From JAPLDB01 sp038230515 (GTDB taxonomy: Bacteria > Bacteroidota > Bacteroidia > AKYH767-A > 2013-40CM-41-45), in assembly GCA_038230515.1 (NCBI GenBank), contig JBBRND010000014.1, positions 1 through 64,000 on the forward strand: a stretch of 64,000 nucleotides of DNA, written 5' to 3'. This document shows positions 17,729 to 27,117 of the stretch, piece after piece (position 1 is the stretch's first letter; each line of letters begins with the position of its first letter). The notes under the pieces are model-generated. The model searched no databases. It was not told where the DNA came from and worked only from the letters and a program-made list of their open reading frames with translations. A program made the translations under genes and the position numbers.

Positions 17729-18505
17729 TTATCTCTCACCGAAAATCAATGAACCAATCCTTACCATCGTACTTCCTTCTTCGAGGGCAATTTTGTAATC
17801 GCTGCTCATGCCCATGCTTAAGATTTGAGGTTTCAGACCGCCCAAGGCAGATTTCGTTTCGCTCAGGTTTCCCGGTTGAGCGCCTTTGATACTTGTTGAC
17901 TGACCGGGTTCCACAGGAGCTGCTACTGATTTTCCATTCAGCGGTTTTGTTTTGAAAACAATTGCCTGCAGTTGATGAAAATAATCAGACAATATTCCAA
18001 ATTCTTTTCTGATTTGTATTTCATCAGCGGTGAGTGAAGCCATTCCCATCAATCCTTTCACACAAATATTTTTCAGTTGAGAAAAATCGGGATGAGAAAG
18101 AAGTTGCGTTGCTTCGTCAGTGCTTAATCCGAACTTTGTTTCCTCTTGTGCAATGTAAATCTGCAAAAGACAATCAATGATGCGGTTGTTTTTTTGTGCT
18201 TGTTTGTTTATCTCTTTAAGAAGATTAAAACTATCCACACTATGAATGAGAGAAACAAAAGGAGCGATCTGTTTTACTTTATTCGACTGCAAGTGCCCGA
18301 TGAAATGCCACTGAATATCTTTAGGAAGTTGTGCTGCCTTTTCACAAAGTTCCTGCACATAATTCTCTCCGAAAATTTTCTGACCTGAATCATACGCTTC
18401 TTTTATTGCCTCTGCCGATTTGGTTTTTGAAACAGCAACCAACGAAGCATGATGGGGCTTCAGTTCATTGAGAATCTCTAAAAATTTGTCCTTGCTGAAC
18501 AACAT
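17729..18505 (-). CDS. YggS/PLPBP-family PLP-binding protein with an unusual insertion
   Basis: A 258-residue member of the PLP-homeostasis family. LVAVSKTKS places the PLP lysine at about residue 27. IFGENYVQE, WHFIGHLQSNK, LIHSVDS, GLMGMASLT and the C-terminal LSMGMSSDYKIALEEGSTMV with RIGSLIFGER are all canonical. Between the last long helix and LSMGMSSDY there is an extra 30-40 residues (about 188-225, rich in Gly/Ser/Pro, with NGKSVAAPVEPGQS). The length is about 25-35 above the family's usual size. The frame is intact. It has no membrane segments and is probably cytoplasmic. It lies 43 bases from the DEAD helicase gene and may be cotranscribed. Confidence 0.88.
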   Translation of the reverse strand: MLFSKDKFLEILNELKPHHASLVAVSKTKSAEAIKEAYDSGQKIFGENYVQELCEKAAQLPKDIQWHFIGHLQSNKVKQIAPFVSLIHSVDSFNLLKEINKQAQKNNRIIDCLLQIYIAQEETKFGLSTDEATQLLSHPDFSQLKNICVKGLMGMASLTADEIQIRKEFGILSDYFHQLQAIVFKTKPLNGKSVAAPVEPGQSTSIKGAQPGNLSETKSALGGLKPQILSMGMSSDYKIALEEGSTMVRIGSLIFGER

Positions 18506-18548
18506 GGATGCAAAGTAAATGCTTTAACTAATTTCGAGACGAAATTAG

Positions 18549-19925
18549 TTAACTGTCGTTTCTCCTGCCGTACCATTTTCTCTTTCCACCGGTTCCCTGA
18601 GAAGGAGAACTTCTTTGCTCACTTGATTCCTGTCGGGGAGAAGAATGAGTTTGGCTTCCCGAATGACTTGGAGAAGAACTTGAATGAGCCGGTCTGCGCT
18701 GCTGATGTTGCGCTCTTCCTCCACCGTGCGGTGCAGGTCTTCGTTGAAAATTATTTCTTGATGAGTTTGAAGGCGCTCCGTCTTGTCCCGTCATCGGAAA
18801 CGGATGATCTTCCACTACGGGAATTGACTTACCGATTAGTTTGTTTATGTCACGAAGAAATTCTTTTTCTTCTCCATCGCAAAAAGAAATTGCAACACCA
18901 CTTTTTTCTGCGCGACCAGTGCGCCCGATGCGGTGTACATACGTTTCAGGAATATTCGGCAATTCAAAATTGATAACGTGAGATAAATCATCCACATCAA
19001 TTCCGCGTGCAGCAATATCTGTTGCAACAAGTACACGCGTATGTTTCGACTTGAACTGACTCAACGCACGCTGCCTCGCATTCTGCGATTTGTTTCCGTG
19101 AATCGCTTCTGCATGAATTTTTGCTTTGTTTAAATCCTTTGCGACTCTGTCCGCTCCGTGTTTGGTGCGCGTGAATACAAGTGCCGAGGCAATGGAAGAA
19201 TCGCTCAACAAATGAATAAGAAGATTTTTTTTATTTCCCTTGTCAACATAATACAACGATTGTGTAATGGCATCAACCGTTGTTGCAGGAGGTGTAACTT
19301 CCACTTTTACCGGATTTCTCAAAATCGTATTTGCCAGCTTCTGAATTTCGGGCGGCATGGTGGCAGAAAAGAAAAGTGTTTGACGTTTAGCCGGAAGTTT
19401 CGCAATGATTTTTTTTACATCGTGAATGAAACCCATGTCGAGCATTCGATCGGCTTCATCAAGAACAAAAAATTTCAGGTTGTTGAGATGAATGAAACCC
19501 TGATTCATAAGATCAAGCAATCTTCCAGGAGTGGCAGTGAGAATGTCAATACCGCTCTTCAACACATTTACCTGTGCATGTTGCGAAACGCCTCCGAAAA
19601 TTACGGTATGTCTTAAGCCCGTATGTTTTCCGTACGCTGCAAAACTTTCGTCAATCTGAATGGCGAGTTCGCGCGTTGGTGTAAGTATCAGCGCTTTTAT
19701 TTTTCGCGGAGTTCTTTCTTCGGATTTTTCTTCGTAAAGAAGTTGCAGAATGGGAATGGCAAACGCTGCCGTCTTTCCTGTTCCTGTTTGTGCGCAGCCG
19801 AGCAAATCTTTTCTCTCTAGGAGAAGGGGAATTGCTTGTTCTTGAATGGGTGTTGGCTTTGTATAGCCCTCGGTCTTCAAAGCCCTTACAATGGGCTCGA
19901 TAATGTTTAAATTGTTAAATGGCAT
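18549..19925 (-). CDS. DEAD-box ATP-dependent RNA helicase (RhlE-like)
   Basis: A 458-residue protein with all DEAD-box motifs in order: Q motif (GYTKPTPIQEQAIP), I (AQTGTGKT), Ia (PTRELAIQ), Ib (TPGRLLD), II (VLDEADRMLDMGF), III (SATMP), IV (ALVFTRTKHGADRV), V (ATDIAARGIDVDDL) and VI (YVHRIGRTGRA). Residues about 380-458 are a low-complexity Ser/Gln/Arg/Pro/His tail with RR and GGGR patches that could bind RNA. The overall layout resembles RhlE of Bacteroidota, which acts in rRNA or mRNA remodelling. The substrate is not predictable. Confidence 0.95.
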   Translation of the reverse strand: MPFNNLNIIEPIVRALKTEGYTKPTPIQEQAIPLLLERKDLLGCAQTGTGKTAAFAIPILQLLYEEKSEERTPRKIKALILTPTRELAIQIDESFAAYGKHTGLRHTVIFGGVSQHAQVNVLKSGIDILTATPGRLLDLMNQGFIHLNNLKFFVLDEADRMLDMGFIHDVKKIIAKLPAKRQTLFFSATMPPEIQKLANTILRNPVKVEVTPPATTVDAITQSLYYVDKGNKKNLLIHLLSDSSIASALVFTRTKHGADRVAKDLNKAKIHAEAIHGNKSQNARQRALSQFKSKHTRVLVATDIAARGIDVDDLSHVINFELPNIPETYVHRIGRTGRAEKSGVAISFCDGEEKEFLRDINKLIGKSIPVVEDHPFPMTGQDGAPSNSSRNNFQRRPAPHGGGRAQHQQRRPAHSSSSPSHSGSQTHSSPRQESSEQRSSPSQGTGGKRKWYGRRNDS

Positions 19926-20058
19926 TTTATTGTTTTTGGAAAAGTTCCCTGAAGCAGGAACTGATGGTCGAGCGCGAATTCATGAATGAAAAAATACGCT
20001 GACGGGCGCAAGGTACACTTTAATAAGCAGATGGGTTAAATTCGATTGGATAGATAAA

Positions 20059-21303
20059 TTACTCGAGTGAATGCAATACCAACCCACTCCTCAACTTCGG
20101 TTCGAACCAGGTAACCTTCGGTGGCATGATGAGGTTGTTGTCCGCAATATCCATTAGTTGTTTCATGGAAACGGGATAGAGAGCAAATGCAACGCGCATC
20201 TCACCGCTGTTCACACGCTTTTCCAATTCACCAAGTCCGCGCATGCCGCCAACAAAATCAATTCTCTTGTCCGTGCGCAAATCTTTTATGTTGAGAATCG
20301 GTGAGAGAATTTTTTCTGAAAGAATTGTAACGTCAAGTACCGCAATCGGATCGTTGTCGTTGTAAGTTCCTGCTTTGGCTGTGAGCGCATACCACTTTCC
20401 ATCGAGATACATGCTGAACTCATGCAGCTTTGCCGGTTTGTAAATTGCACTTCCTTTTTCAGTTACCTCAAAATTTTCTGAAATTTTTTTCAGAAGATCA
20501 TCCGAAGAAAGTCCATTGAGATCTTTTACCACACGATTGTAATCAAGAATGGCAAGCTGTATATCAGGAAAATGAACAGCAAGAAAAAAATTGTATTCTT
20601 CTTTGCCCGTGTGATTCGGATTTGCATCACGTTTTTCTTTTCCTACCAATGCAGCCGCAGCCGTGCGGTGATGCCCATCAGCTACATACGTGAAAGGAAT
20701 TTTTGAAAACAGATCAGTAATTCTTTTGATCGTTGCATCATCCTTCACCACCCAGAATGTGTGACCGATACCATCATCAGAAACAAAATCATATTCAGGA
20801 GCAGCTTTGATCAGTTCAGAAATTAAATTGTCAAGTTCCGAAACAGAGCGGTAAGCAAAAAACACTGGCTCATAATTCAGGTTGCTGTAGCGGATATGAT
20901 TCTTGCGGTCTTCTTCTTTGTCAGGCCGCGTTAATTCATGCTTGCGAATTACATTGTTCATGTAATCGTTAACCGAAGCACAACCGACAAGTCCGTTCTG
21001 TTTTCTTCCATCCATCGTTTGCTGATAAATGTAATAGCACTCCTTATCATCCTGAAAAAAATCTCCGCTCTTGAAAAGCTGATCGAAATATTCTTTACCG
21101 TGCTTATAAATTTCAGGAGCGTAATGATCGAAGTCATCAGCAAAATCCATTTCAGGTTTGATGATGTGATAGAACGAACGCTTATTATCACCCGCTTCGA
21201 TGCGTGCTTCTTTTTCGTTAAGCACATCGTACGGACGCGAAGCAATAAGTTTTACTAATTCTTTTTTCGGGCGAATGCCTTTGAAGGGTTTTAGGGTTGC
21301 CAT
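20059..21303 (-). CDS. DUF1015 family protein
   Basis: A 414-residue cytoplasmic protein starting MATLKPFKGIRPKKELV. It has the DUF1015 hallmarks: SRPYDVLNEKEA, a 'FYHIIKPEMDF' segment, IPFTYVADGHHRTAAAALVG (His-rich core), NFFLAVHFPDIQLAILDYNR and 'VGGMRGLGELEKRVNSGEM'. The ATG at 21303 was chosen over an in-frame upstream start at 21363 because homologs start at this position. The family's function is unknown; SerC/SerA adjacency is known in other Bacteroidota but is not seen here. Confidence 0.9.
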   Translation of the reverse strand: MATLKPFKGIRPKKELVKLIASRPYDVLNEKEARIEAGDNKRSFYHIIKPEMDFADDFDHYAPEIYKHGKEYFDQLFKSGDFFQDDKECYYIYQQTMDGRKQNGLVGCASVNDYMNNVIRKHELTRPDKEEDRKNHIRYSNLNYEPVFFAYRSVSELDNLISELIKAAPEYDFVSDDGIGHTFWVVKDDATIKRITDLFSKIPFTYVADGHHRTAAAALVGKEKRDANPNHTGKEEYNFFLAVHFPDIQLAILDYNRVVKDLNGLSSDDLLKKISENFEVTEKGSAIYKPAKLHEFSMYLDGKWYALTAKAGTYNDNDPIAVLDVTILSEKILSPILNIKDLRTDKRIDFVGGMRGLGELEKRVNSGEMRVAFALYPVSMKQLMDIADNNLIMPPKVTWFEPKLRSGLVLHSLE

Positions 21304-21340
21304 AAGTTTTTTTGAGGGTGCATAATTCGGAAAAAAATAA

Positions 21341-22468
21341 TTAACGGGAAACTGTTTTCTCAATCACTTTCCAAAGCTGTCGGGAGGATTCATCCCACGA
21401 AAACTCTTTCGCCCGTTCAATTCCCTTTGTTGATAAATTTTTTCTCAGTGATTCATCGTCAGAAATTCTTTTCATCGCTTCACTGATTGCATCAACTGAA
21501 TCAGGATTTGCAAGTAGCGCTGCATTGCCTGCTACTTCAGGCATTGAGGTAGTGGTGGATGTGATGACCGGAACTTCGCATTTCATTGATTCGATAATTG
21601 GAATTCCGAATCCTTCGAACTTAGAGACGAATAACAGAGCGTGAGCCGAAGCGAAAAGCTTTGGCAACTCTTCGTCATTTACCCTGCCGATAAAGAGAAT
21701 GTCATTTTTAAATTCAGACTTCTCAAAAGCATTTTCCATTTCTTCATTCCACCAGCGCTTTGCACCTGCAATAATGAACTTGAAATTCCGAGAAGATTTT
21801 TTTCTAAACTCAGTGAATGCCTTCATCATGTTCGGAAGATTCTTCCGTTGATGAATGCTTCCGACAAATAAAAAGTACGGTTCGTCTTGTGAATATTTTT
21901 TTCTTGTTTCAGAAATTTCTCCTGCCGACAGCGGCTTGTATGTTGAACTCACACCATTGTACACCACATCAATTTTAGTTGGATCAACATGATATGTTTT
22001 TTCCAAATCCTGTTTTGAAAACTCAGAAACTGTAGCCAATCGCGTTGCTCCCTTTGCAATGCTATGATAATAGTAACGGTAATAATTTCTCACAAAGAAC
22101 GGCATGTCTTCCGGAAAATGCTCGAAGTTGAGATCGTGAATAACAGAGAGAGTAGGAGTAGAGCAATTCAACGGAATGGCACCATCGGGAGAAATCAGAA
22201 TACTGGGTTTATGTTTTTTCAAAAACTGTTTCAGTCGCACCTGATACCAAAACGCAAGCAATGTAACATGTCGTGCAGGCGGTGAAATGATAAATGGCTT
22301 TACATTTTCAGCATAAATAAATTCTTTGTCAAACGGTCTGTCGAAGAGAAAAAGGAATTCATGTTCAGGATGCTGCTGCACGATGCGCAAAAAAAGTTCA
22401 TGCGTGAACACACCGAATCCCTCCAACTTATCCTTGCGTAGCATCCTCGTTACGACAGCAATTTTCAT
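21341..22468 (-). CDS. GT4-family glycosyltransferase
   Basis: A 375-residue GT-B glycosyltransferase starting MKIAVVTRMLRKDKLEGFG. Residues about 165-200 hold 'GVSSTYKPLS', followed by 'PYFLFVGSIHQRKNLPNMMK' and the acidic motif FEGFGIPIIESMKCEVPVIT (E-x7-E), all typical of GT4. It is a retaining transferase, probably acting on a nucleotide-sugar donor at the cytoplasmic face; the acceptor is unknown. The ATG at 22468 was preferred to the start at 22495. It is the first gene of the minus-strand run and is divergent from the LpxD-like gene. Confidence 0.9.
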   Translation of the reverse strand: MKIAVVTRMLRKDKLEGFGVFTHELFLRIVQQHPEHEFLFLFDRPFDKEFIYAENVKPFIISPPARHVTLLAFWYQVRLKQFLKKHKPSILISPDGAIPLNCSTPTLSVIHDLNFEHFPEDMPFFVRNYYRYYYHSIAKGATRLATVSEFSKQDLEKTYHVDPTKIDVVYNGVSSTYKPLSAGEISETRKKYSQDEPYFLFVGSIHQRKNLPNMMKAFTEFRKKSSRNFKFIIAGAKRWWNEEMENAFEKSEFKNDILFIGRVNDEELPKLFASAHALLFVSKFEGFGIPIIESMKCEVPVITSTTTSMPEVAGNAALLANPDSVDAISEAMKRISDDESLRKNLSTKGIERAKEFSWDESSRQLWKVIEKTVSR

Positions 22469-22487
22469 TGGCGCGAAAGTAGTTAAG

Positions 22488-22598
22488 AAGTACAAAGTAT
22501 TAAGTATAGTGTATTAAGAAAGCCAAAATGCAATTGTTGATTTCATTGGTTGCTACTTCATACTTAGTACTCCATACTTAATACTTTCTTTATACTTT
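22488..22598. repeat. Imperfect palindromic intergenic repeat element
   Basis: The left arm (22488-22522) reads AAGTACAAAGTATTAAGTAT and the right arm (22555-22597) is its imperfect reverse complement (CATACTTAATACTTTC...TATACTT). About 30 bases lie between them. It sits between divergent genes, and the right arm contains the -7 box at 22593. It resembles a small mobile or palindromic intergenic repeat. Confidence 0.6.
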
Positions 22599-22600
22599 TG
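22593..22600 (+). promoter_or_regulatory. TAnnTTTG -7 element for the LpxD-like gene
   Basis: TACTTTTG matches the Bacteroidota -7 consensus exactly. The ATG at 22607 is only 6 bases downstream, so a transcript from this promoter would be nearly leaderless. Confidence 0.45.
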
Positions 22601-22606
22601 TAAGAA

Positions 22607-23542
22607 ATGAAATTTTCTTCTCCCCAAAAATTTTCCGCCATCGCCAAACTCACCTCTGCCCGCATCATTGGCGAGGAGCAGATGCTGGTGCACGGCATCA
22701 ATGAAATTCATAAAGTGGAAGAAGGAGACATTACGTTTGTTGATCATCCGAAATATTATGACAAGGCATTGCAATCGAATGCAACATTTGTAATCATCAA
22801 CAAAGAAGTAGATGCACCAAAAGGTAAAGCACTTTTATTTTGTGATGATCCGTTTACTGCATACGTCACCATTGTAAAACACTTTCGTCCGTTTGAACCT
22901 TCAGCAGAATTTATCAGTGACTCGGCTCAGGTTGGCGAGGGTACTGTCATTCAGCCGGGAGCATTTGTAGGCAATCATGTTACTATCGGAAAAAATTGTA
23001 CGATTCATTCCAACGTGAGCATTTACGATCTCACAGAAATTGGCGACAACGTTGTTATTCATTCAGGCAGTGTACTCGGATCGGATGCATTTTATTTCAA
23101 ACGCAGACCTGATCACTTCGACAAAATGATTTCTTGCGGCCGCGTAATTATTCATGATGATGTTGAAATTGGTGCGTGCTGCACAATTGATAAAGGAGTT
23201 TCTTCCGATACCGTTATTGGCAAGGGAACAAAACTCGACAATCATGTTCATGTCGGGCATGATACAGTAATCGGAAAAAATTGTCTCTTCGCTGCGCAGG
23301 TTGGAATTGCGGGAGTGGTAACGATTGAAGACGATGTAATTCTCTGGGGACAAGTCGGAGTTCAAAAAGATTTGACGATCGGTAAAGGCGCAATTGTTCT
23401 CGGCCAATCCGGTGTTGGAAAAAATCTTGAAGGCGGAAAAACATATTTCGGAAGTCCGACACAAGATGCACGGATGAAGATGAAAGAACTTGCGATGGTG
23501 AAGCAACTGCCGGAGATTATTGAAAAACTGAAATCAATTTGA
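22607..23542 (+). CDS. LpxD-like UDP-3-O-acylglucosamine N-acyltransferase
   Basis: A 311-residue protein. Residues 1-95 resemble the uridine-binding domain of LpxD ('EEGDITFVDHPKYYDKALQS'). Residues about 105-285 are a left-handed beta-helix of hexapeptide repeats (VGEGTVIQPGAFVGNHVTIG, IGDNVVIHSGSVLG, VVTIEDDVILWGQV). The catalytic-type His is probably in DNHVHVGHD (about residue 218). At 311 residues it is shorter than standard LpxD (about 340) and may be the second, LpxD2-like paralog that many Bacteroidota carry. If it is LpxD, it adds an N-linked acyl chain to lipid A precursors. Confidence 0.8.
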   Translation: MKFSSPQKFSAIAKLTSARIIGEEQMLVHGINEIHKVEEGDITFVDHPKYYDKALQSNATFVIINKEVDAPKGKALLFCDDPFTAYVTIVKHFRPFEPSAEFISDSAQVGEGTVIQPGAFVGNHVTIGKNCTIHSNVSIYDLTEIGDNVVIHSGSVLGSDAFYFKRRPDHFDKMISCGRVIIHDDVEIGACCTIDKGVSSDTVIGKGTKLDNHVHVGHDTVIGKNCLFAAQVGIAGVVTIEDDVILWGQVGVQKDLTIGKGAIVLGQSGVGKNLEGGKTYFGSPTQDARMKMKELAMVKQLPEIIEKLKSI

Positions 23543-23578
23543 AGATCGCAACCCCAAATAGCGTATAACTTTTAGAAA

Positions 23579-24856
23579 TTGTCAACGACTCCCAAACATA
23601 TCACCGGCATTCCTGAAACCACCGAGCAACTTGCAAACGATTTGCAGGCGAAGAAACTGCAGTTGCATTGGCTGTTGCAGATTACGAAAGCCATCAACTA
23701 TAATTTCAGCACCAAGCAATTGCTTGATGTGTATGAGCACGTAGTGCAGGCGCAGTTGAAAGTGGAAAAGCTCGCATTGCTTATTTACGAGCAGAAATGG
23801 AAATGTTTTTTGTTGTACGGAACAGACAAAAGTTTTCAAACAATTGATCTCGAAAAAATAATTTCCGAATTAAATCAACTGCACAATCTCGAAACTGAAA
23901 AAGAACTGTGGGTAAATAATTTTGAAACTATTGTTCCTGTTTATCACAAAGAACAATTACTTGCTTATGCGCTTGTTGGTGGCAGTGATAACAGTCCCAT
24001 CATTCGCAAGAATGAGTTGATAACCTTTGTGCAAACCATTACCAACTTGGTTGTGGTTGCCATTGAAAATAATCACACTGCAGGCGAGCGCATCCGGCAG
24101 GCAGCAATGAAACGCGAGCTTGAGCTTGCAGCTCAGATGCAGAATATGCTCTTCCCTGCTTCTTTGCCCGACAATGAGCGCATCGAGTTTCATGCTTCGT
24201 ACCTCCCCCATCAGGAAGTGGGTGGTGATTACTACGATTACATTCCTCTCAACGAAAATGAATTTGTATTCAGCATGGCCGATGTAAGTGGCAAAGGAAT
24301 TCCTGCTGCGCTCCTCATGAGCAACTTTCAGGCAAATGTTCATGCACATTTAAACGAGCGCACTTCGTTAACTGAACTTGCCACGCTTCTCAACACAAAA
24401 GTTTTTCAAAGCGCCAAGGGAGAAAAGTTCATTACTTTTTTTATTGCGAAGTATAATTACAACACCAAAGAACTGCATTACGTAAATGCGGGGCACAATC
24501 CTCCCTTTCTTATTCATGATAAAGTAGTGTACATGCTCAATGACGGAACTACAGGGCTTGGAATGTTCGAAGAACTGCCTTTCATTAATGCCGGAAAACT
24601 TTACATTCCCGACAACGCCTTGTTGCTTTGCTATACAGACGGAGTAACCGACACAGAGAATGATGAGGAACAGGAATACGGAGTAGAGAGACTCAAACAA
24701 TTTCTCATCTCCAACACAGGCATTGATAAAATTGAAACACTCCACAACAAACTCATCACCGCACTTACTTCTTACAAGCAGTCTAAAAATTTTACCGATG
24801 ATATTACTCTATTGAGTTGTAGGTTTAAAAAGAAGAACTCAGGAATGAATATGTAA
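23579..24856 (+). CDS. RsbU-like PP2C serine/threonine phosphatase with GAF-type sensor region
   Basis: A 425-residue protein. The N-terminus (about 15-60) is helical, residues 60-170 look like a GAF-type domain, and residues about 185-415 are a SpoIIE/PP2C domain with the metal-binding motifs GGDYYDYIPL, MADVSGKGIPAALLMS, 'NAGHNPPFL' and CYTDGVTDTEN. The frame starts with TTG at 23579 (product STTPKHITGIPE...). The stop of the LpxD-like gene is 36 bases upstream, so they may be cotranscribed. In this family the enzyme usually dephosphorylates an STAS anti-anti-sigma factor, but no STAS or kinase gene is adjacent. Confidence 0.9.
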   Translation: MSTTPKHITGIPETTEQLANDLQAKKLQLHWLLQITKAINYNFSTKQLLDVYEHVVQAQLKVEKLALLIYEQKWKCFLLYGTDKSFQTIDLEKIISELNQLHNLETEKELWVNNFETIVPVYHKEQLLAYALVGGSDNSPIIRKNELITFVQTITNLVVVAIENNHTAGERIRQAAMKRELELAAQMQNMLFPASLPDNERIEFHASYLPHQEVGGDYYDYIPLNENEFVFSMADVSGKGIPAALLMSNFQANVHAHLNERTSLTELATLLNTKVFQSAKGEKFITFFIAKYNYNTKELHYVNAGHNPPFLIHDKVVYMLNDGTTGLGMFEELPFINAGKLYIPDNALLLCYTDGVTDTENDEEQEYGVERLKQFLISNTGIDKIETLHNKLITALTSYKQSKNFTDDITLLSCRFKKKNSGMNM

Positions 24857-25146
24857 ACATCTTTTTTTATTTCTACGATTCCTTGAAAACTTAAACGAAA
24901 CGAACTGACATACCCGTATTGTAAAGGAGTTTAATTCCAGCGACTGTTATAAATCGTTTTACTATTTTTACAAGAATTTTCTACAGGATAGCCGACCAAC
25001 CACAAAAATTTGTCCAAAAAATGGGATTTAACACTTCCGCTTGATCTCAGAGGTTCTCTGAGACATCTCAGTATTCCTGCACTACATTCTATAAAATTTC
25101 TGAGTAACCTTTGAAAATTTTTAGCTACATTGAAAAGATGAGTGGA

Positions 25147-27030
25147 TCAACGAATCAAAGCCACACTTCCTTTTTTCGTTTTCATAGTTACTCCATCCAT
25201 TGAATAAGTGACTACCCACACATAAATGCAATTGTAAACGTGGTGACTGTGATATGTTCCGTCCCATCCTTCGAGAATAGAATCGCTTTCAAAAATTTTC
25301 TCTCCCCAGCGATCGAAAATTTTCATGTTGAAAGATTTCACTTCAATGCCGTAGCCATAAAAAATATCATTGCTGCCGTCATCATTCGGAGTAAATGAAT
25401 TTGGAACTACTACATCATCCAAACATTTTTCCTCAACAAAAATAGTATCAGAAGAGGTACAACCTATTGTCGTTACAACGCTAACTGAATAGAGTCCGGG
25501 CTTATCGGTAAGTAGAAAAGAGGAATCAGAACCATCATTCCATTGATAAGAAGAAAAGTTTCCAGCATGAATCACGATTGTATTTCCGGAGCAGGTGGAA
25601 GTATCGCTCCCAAGAAAGCTTTGCGGAACGCCAGAATTACCTTCCTGAACATTTACGTTCAATGAAACAGGAAAACACAAACCTGGTCCGTTCACATCAA
25701 CTGTATAATTTCCGGTAGCGAGGTTGAAGGCAGTATCTGTAGTTTGCACAGGCGCTGTATTCCATGAGTAAGAATAAAGAGATGCATTTGAAGTTTGTAC
25801 AAATGCGATTCCATCAGTGACGCCCGCGCAGCTTGTTGCAACCGTGTTTGTGGTTGCACTGAAAGTTACGGGACTCACCAGCACTTGTAGTGTTTGCAAA
25901 TTTGTGCAAACAGTATTCCCATCAATGGTAACAATGTAAGAACCGGCATTAAGATTGGTTGCCGTTGTGCCAATCTGAACGGGAACTGTGTTCCATGAAT
26001 AATTGTAAGTTCCGGAAGGAGAAACAACAACCGATGCAGTGGCATCTCCAATGCCAGCACAGCTTTCATCTGTAGAAGTTACTGTTGCATCAATAATGGT
26101 TATTTGCTGAGTGAATGTATCGGGCGCGCTACATGAATTTCCTGTCACCAGTTTTATATCATAGACTCCAGCTGAAGAAAATGTATGAGAAGTGTTTTGC
26201 TGATTGCTTGTTGAAGTGTCACCAAAATTCCAGTTCCATGTTGAAGGACAAACAGAAGAGCCATCCATAAATGATACAGAGTTTGAAGATGAGCAGTTGA
26301 ATGTAAAAGAAGAAACAGTGTTTGGCGCTTCCTCAATTCTGAAATCATCAAATGCAAGACCGTCATAATCGTTACAGGTTGTGCCTGCGCCAAAGGTGAA
26401 ACGGAAAATTACCTGCGGCTCATGAGCAAGATTTTTCAGACAATGCTTTGCCAACTTCCATTGTCCACTTCCATTCCCACCGTGACAACTACCCGAGGAT
26501 GGCAAGGTAGTTCCGCCCCATCCTCTTTTAATAGTAGCAAGCGAAACAAGATTTGTAATTGATACCTGATTGAACCAGTTTTGTGTGAAACAATCAGTGG
26601 GCTCATTATTCGTTCCGACATTGACCCAGGAAGTACCACCGTTTATTGAATATTGGAAATTTCCACCATCATATTGATTTTCTGTTTCCCAAAAAATCTG
26701 AAATGAAACAACGGGGTAATCCAAAAGTGAAAAATCAAAACATGGACTTACTACAAACGAGCGCTCACCAAATTGGTAAAAAGAAGTTGATAGTCCTCCT
26801 GTGATCCAGCAGTTGATTCCGCTTGCTGCGTTAGTGATAATGGGTTTTGTTGGTGCTCCAAGAACCCAATCATTATTTACTCCGCCCGAAGTCCAGTTGC
26901 CACTGCCTGCTTCAAAGTCCAATGCATACGGAAACGTATTAATTGTGGCAGCGCATTGGGCAAAAAGATTTCCTTTCGCACAAAACCAAATCAACAAAAG
27001 AAAAAATAAAAATTTGTTCAGAAGTTTCAA
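25147..27030 (-). CDS. T9SS type B secreted protein with PKD domain and SprB-like repeats
   Basis: A 627-residue protein read from a TTG start (product MKLLNKFLFFLLLIWFCAKG, cleavage near LFAQ). Residues about 30-235 resemble a beta-sandwich domain ('DYPVVSFQIFWETE', 'FRFTFGAGTTCNDYDG'). Residues about 238-312 are a PKD domain (SSNSVSFMDGSS, WNWNFGDTS, HTFSSAGVYDI). Two SprB-like repeats follow at about 313-460 (TDESCAGIGDATASVVV; TSCAGVTDGIAFV). The C-terminus is a type B (gliding-motility-associated) sorting domain (PNSFTPNDDGSNDIF, FDRWGEKIFES, GWDGTYHS). It is expected at the cell surface. Confidence 0.88.
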   Translation of the reverse strand: MKLLNKFLFFLLLIWFCAKGNLFAQCAATINTFPYALDFEAGSGNWTSGGVNNDWVLGAPTKPIITNAASGINCWITGGLSTSFYQFGERSFVVSPCFDFSLLDYPVVSFQIFWETENQYDGGNFQYSINGGTSWVNVGTNNEPTDCFTQNWFNQVSITNLVSLATIKRGWGGTTLPSSGSCHGGNGSGQWKLAKHCLKNLAHEPQVIFRFTFGAGTTCNDYDGLAFDDFRIEEAPNTVSSFTFNCSSSNSVSFMDGSSVCPSTWNWNFGDTSTSNQQNTSHTFSSAGVYDIKLVTGNSCSAPDTFTQQITIIDATVTSTDESCAGIGDATASVVVSPSGTYNYSWNTVPVQIGTTATNLNAGSYIVTIDGNTVCTNLQTLQVLVSPVTFSATTNTVATSCAGVTDGIAFVQTSNASLYSYSWNTAPVQTTDTAFNLATGNYTVDVNGPGLCFPVSLNVNVQEGNSGVPQSFLGSDTSTCSGNTIVIHAGNFSSYQWNDGSDSSFLLTDKPGLYSVSVVTTIGCTSSDTIFVEEKCLDDVVVPNSFTPNDDGSNDIFYGYGIEVKSFNMKIFDRWGEKIFESDSILEGWDGTYHSHHVYNCIYVWVVTYSMDGVTMKTKKGSVALIR

Positions 27031-27091
27031 CCTGACAAAAGTAGTTAACCTGCTCTAATGCGCATTACGAAGATATTAACTGAACAGAAGT

Positions 27092-27099
27092 TATATTTG
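27092..27099 (+). promoter_or_regulatory. TAnnTTTG -7 element for the GNAT-like gene
   Basis: TATATTTG is an exact match to the Bacteroidota -7 consensus. The predicted start of transcription is near 27106, 12 bases before the ATG at 27118. This also argues against the alternative start at 27058. Confidence 0.65.
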
Positions 27100-27117
27100 C
27101 CACGCAAAAAAAATTAT

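Noticed and set aside
22607..23542. Truncated or pseudogene LpxD
   Set aside because: The frame is intact with regular hexapeptide turns and a normal C-terminal end. The shorter length fits the LpxD2-like forms seen in this phylum.
25045..25063. Inverted repeat TCTCAGA-GGTTC-TCTGAGA as a terminator between convergent genes
   Set aside because: No T-run on either side, and nearly 190 bases from the nearest stop. It is a palindrome but its role cannot be supported.
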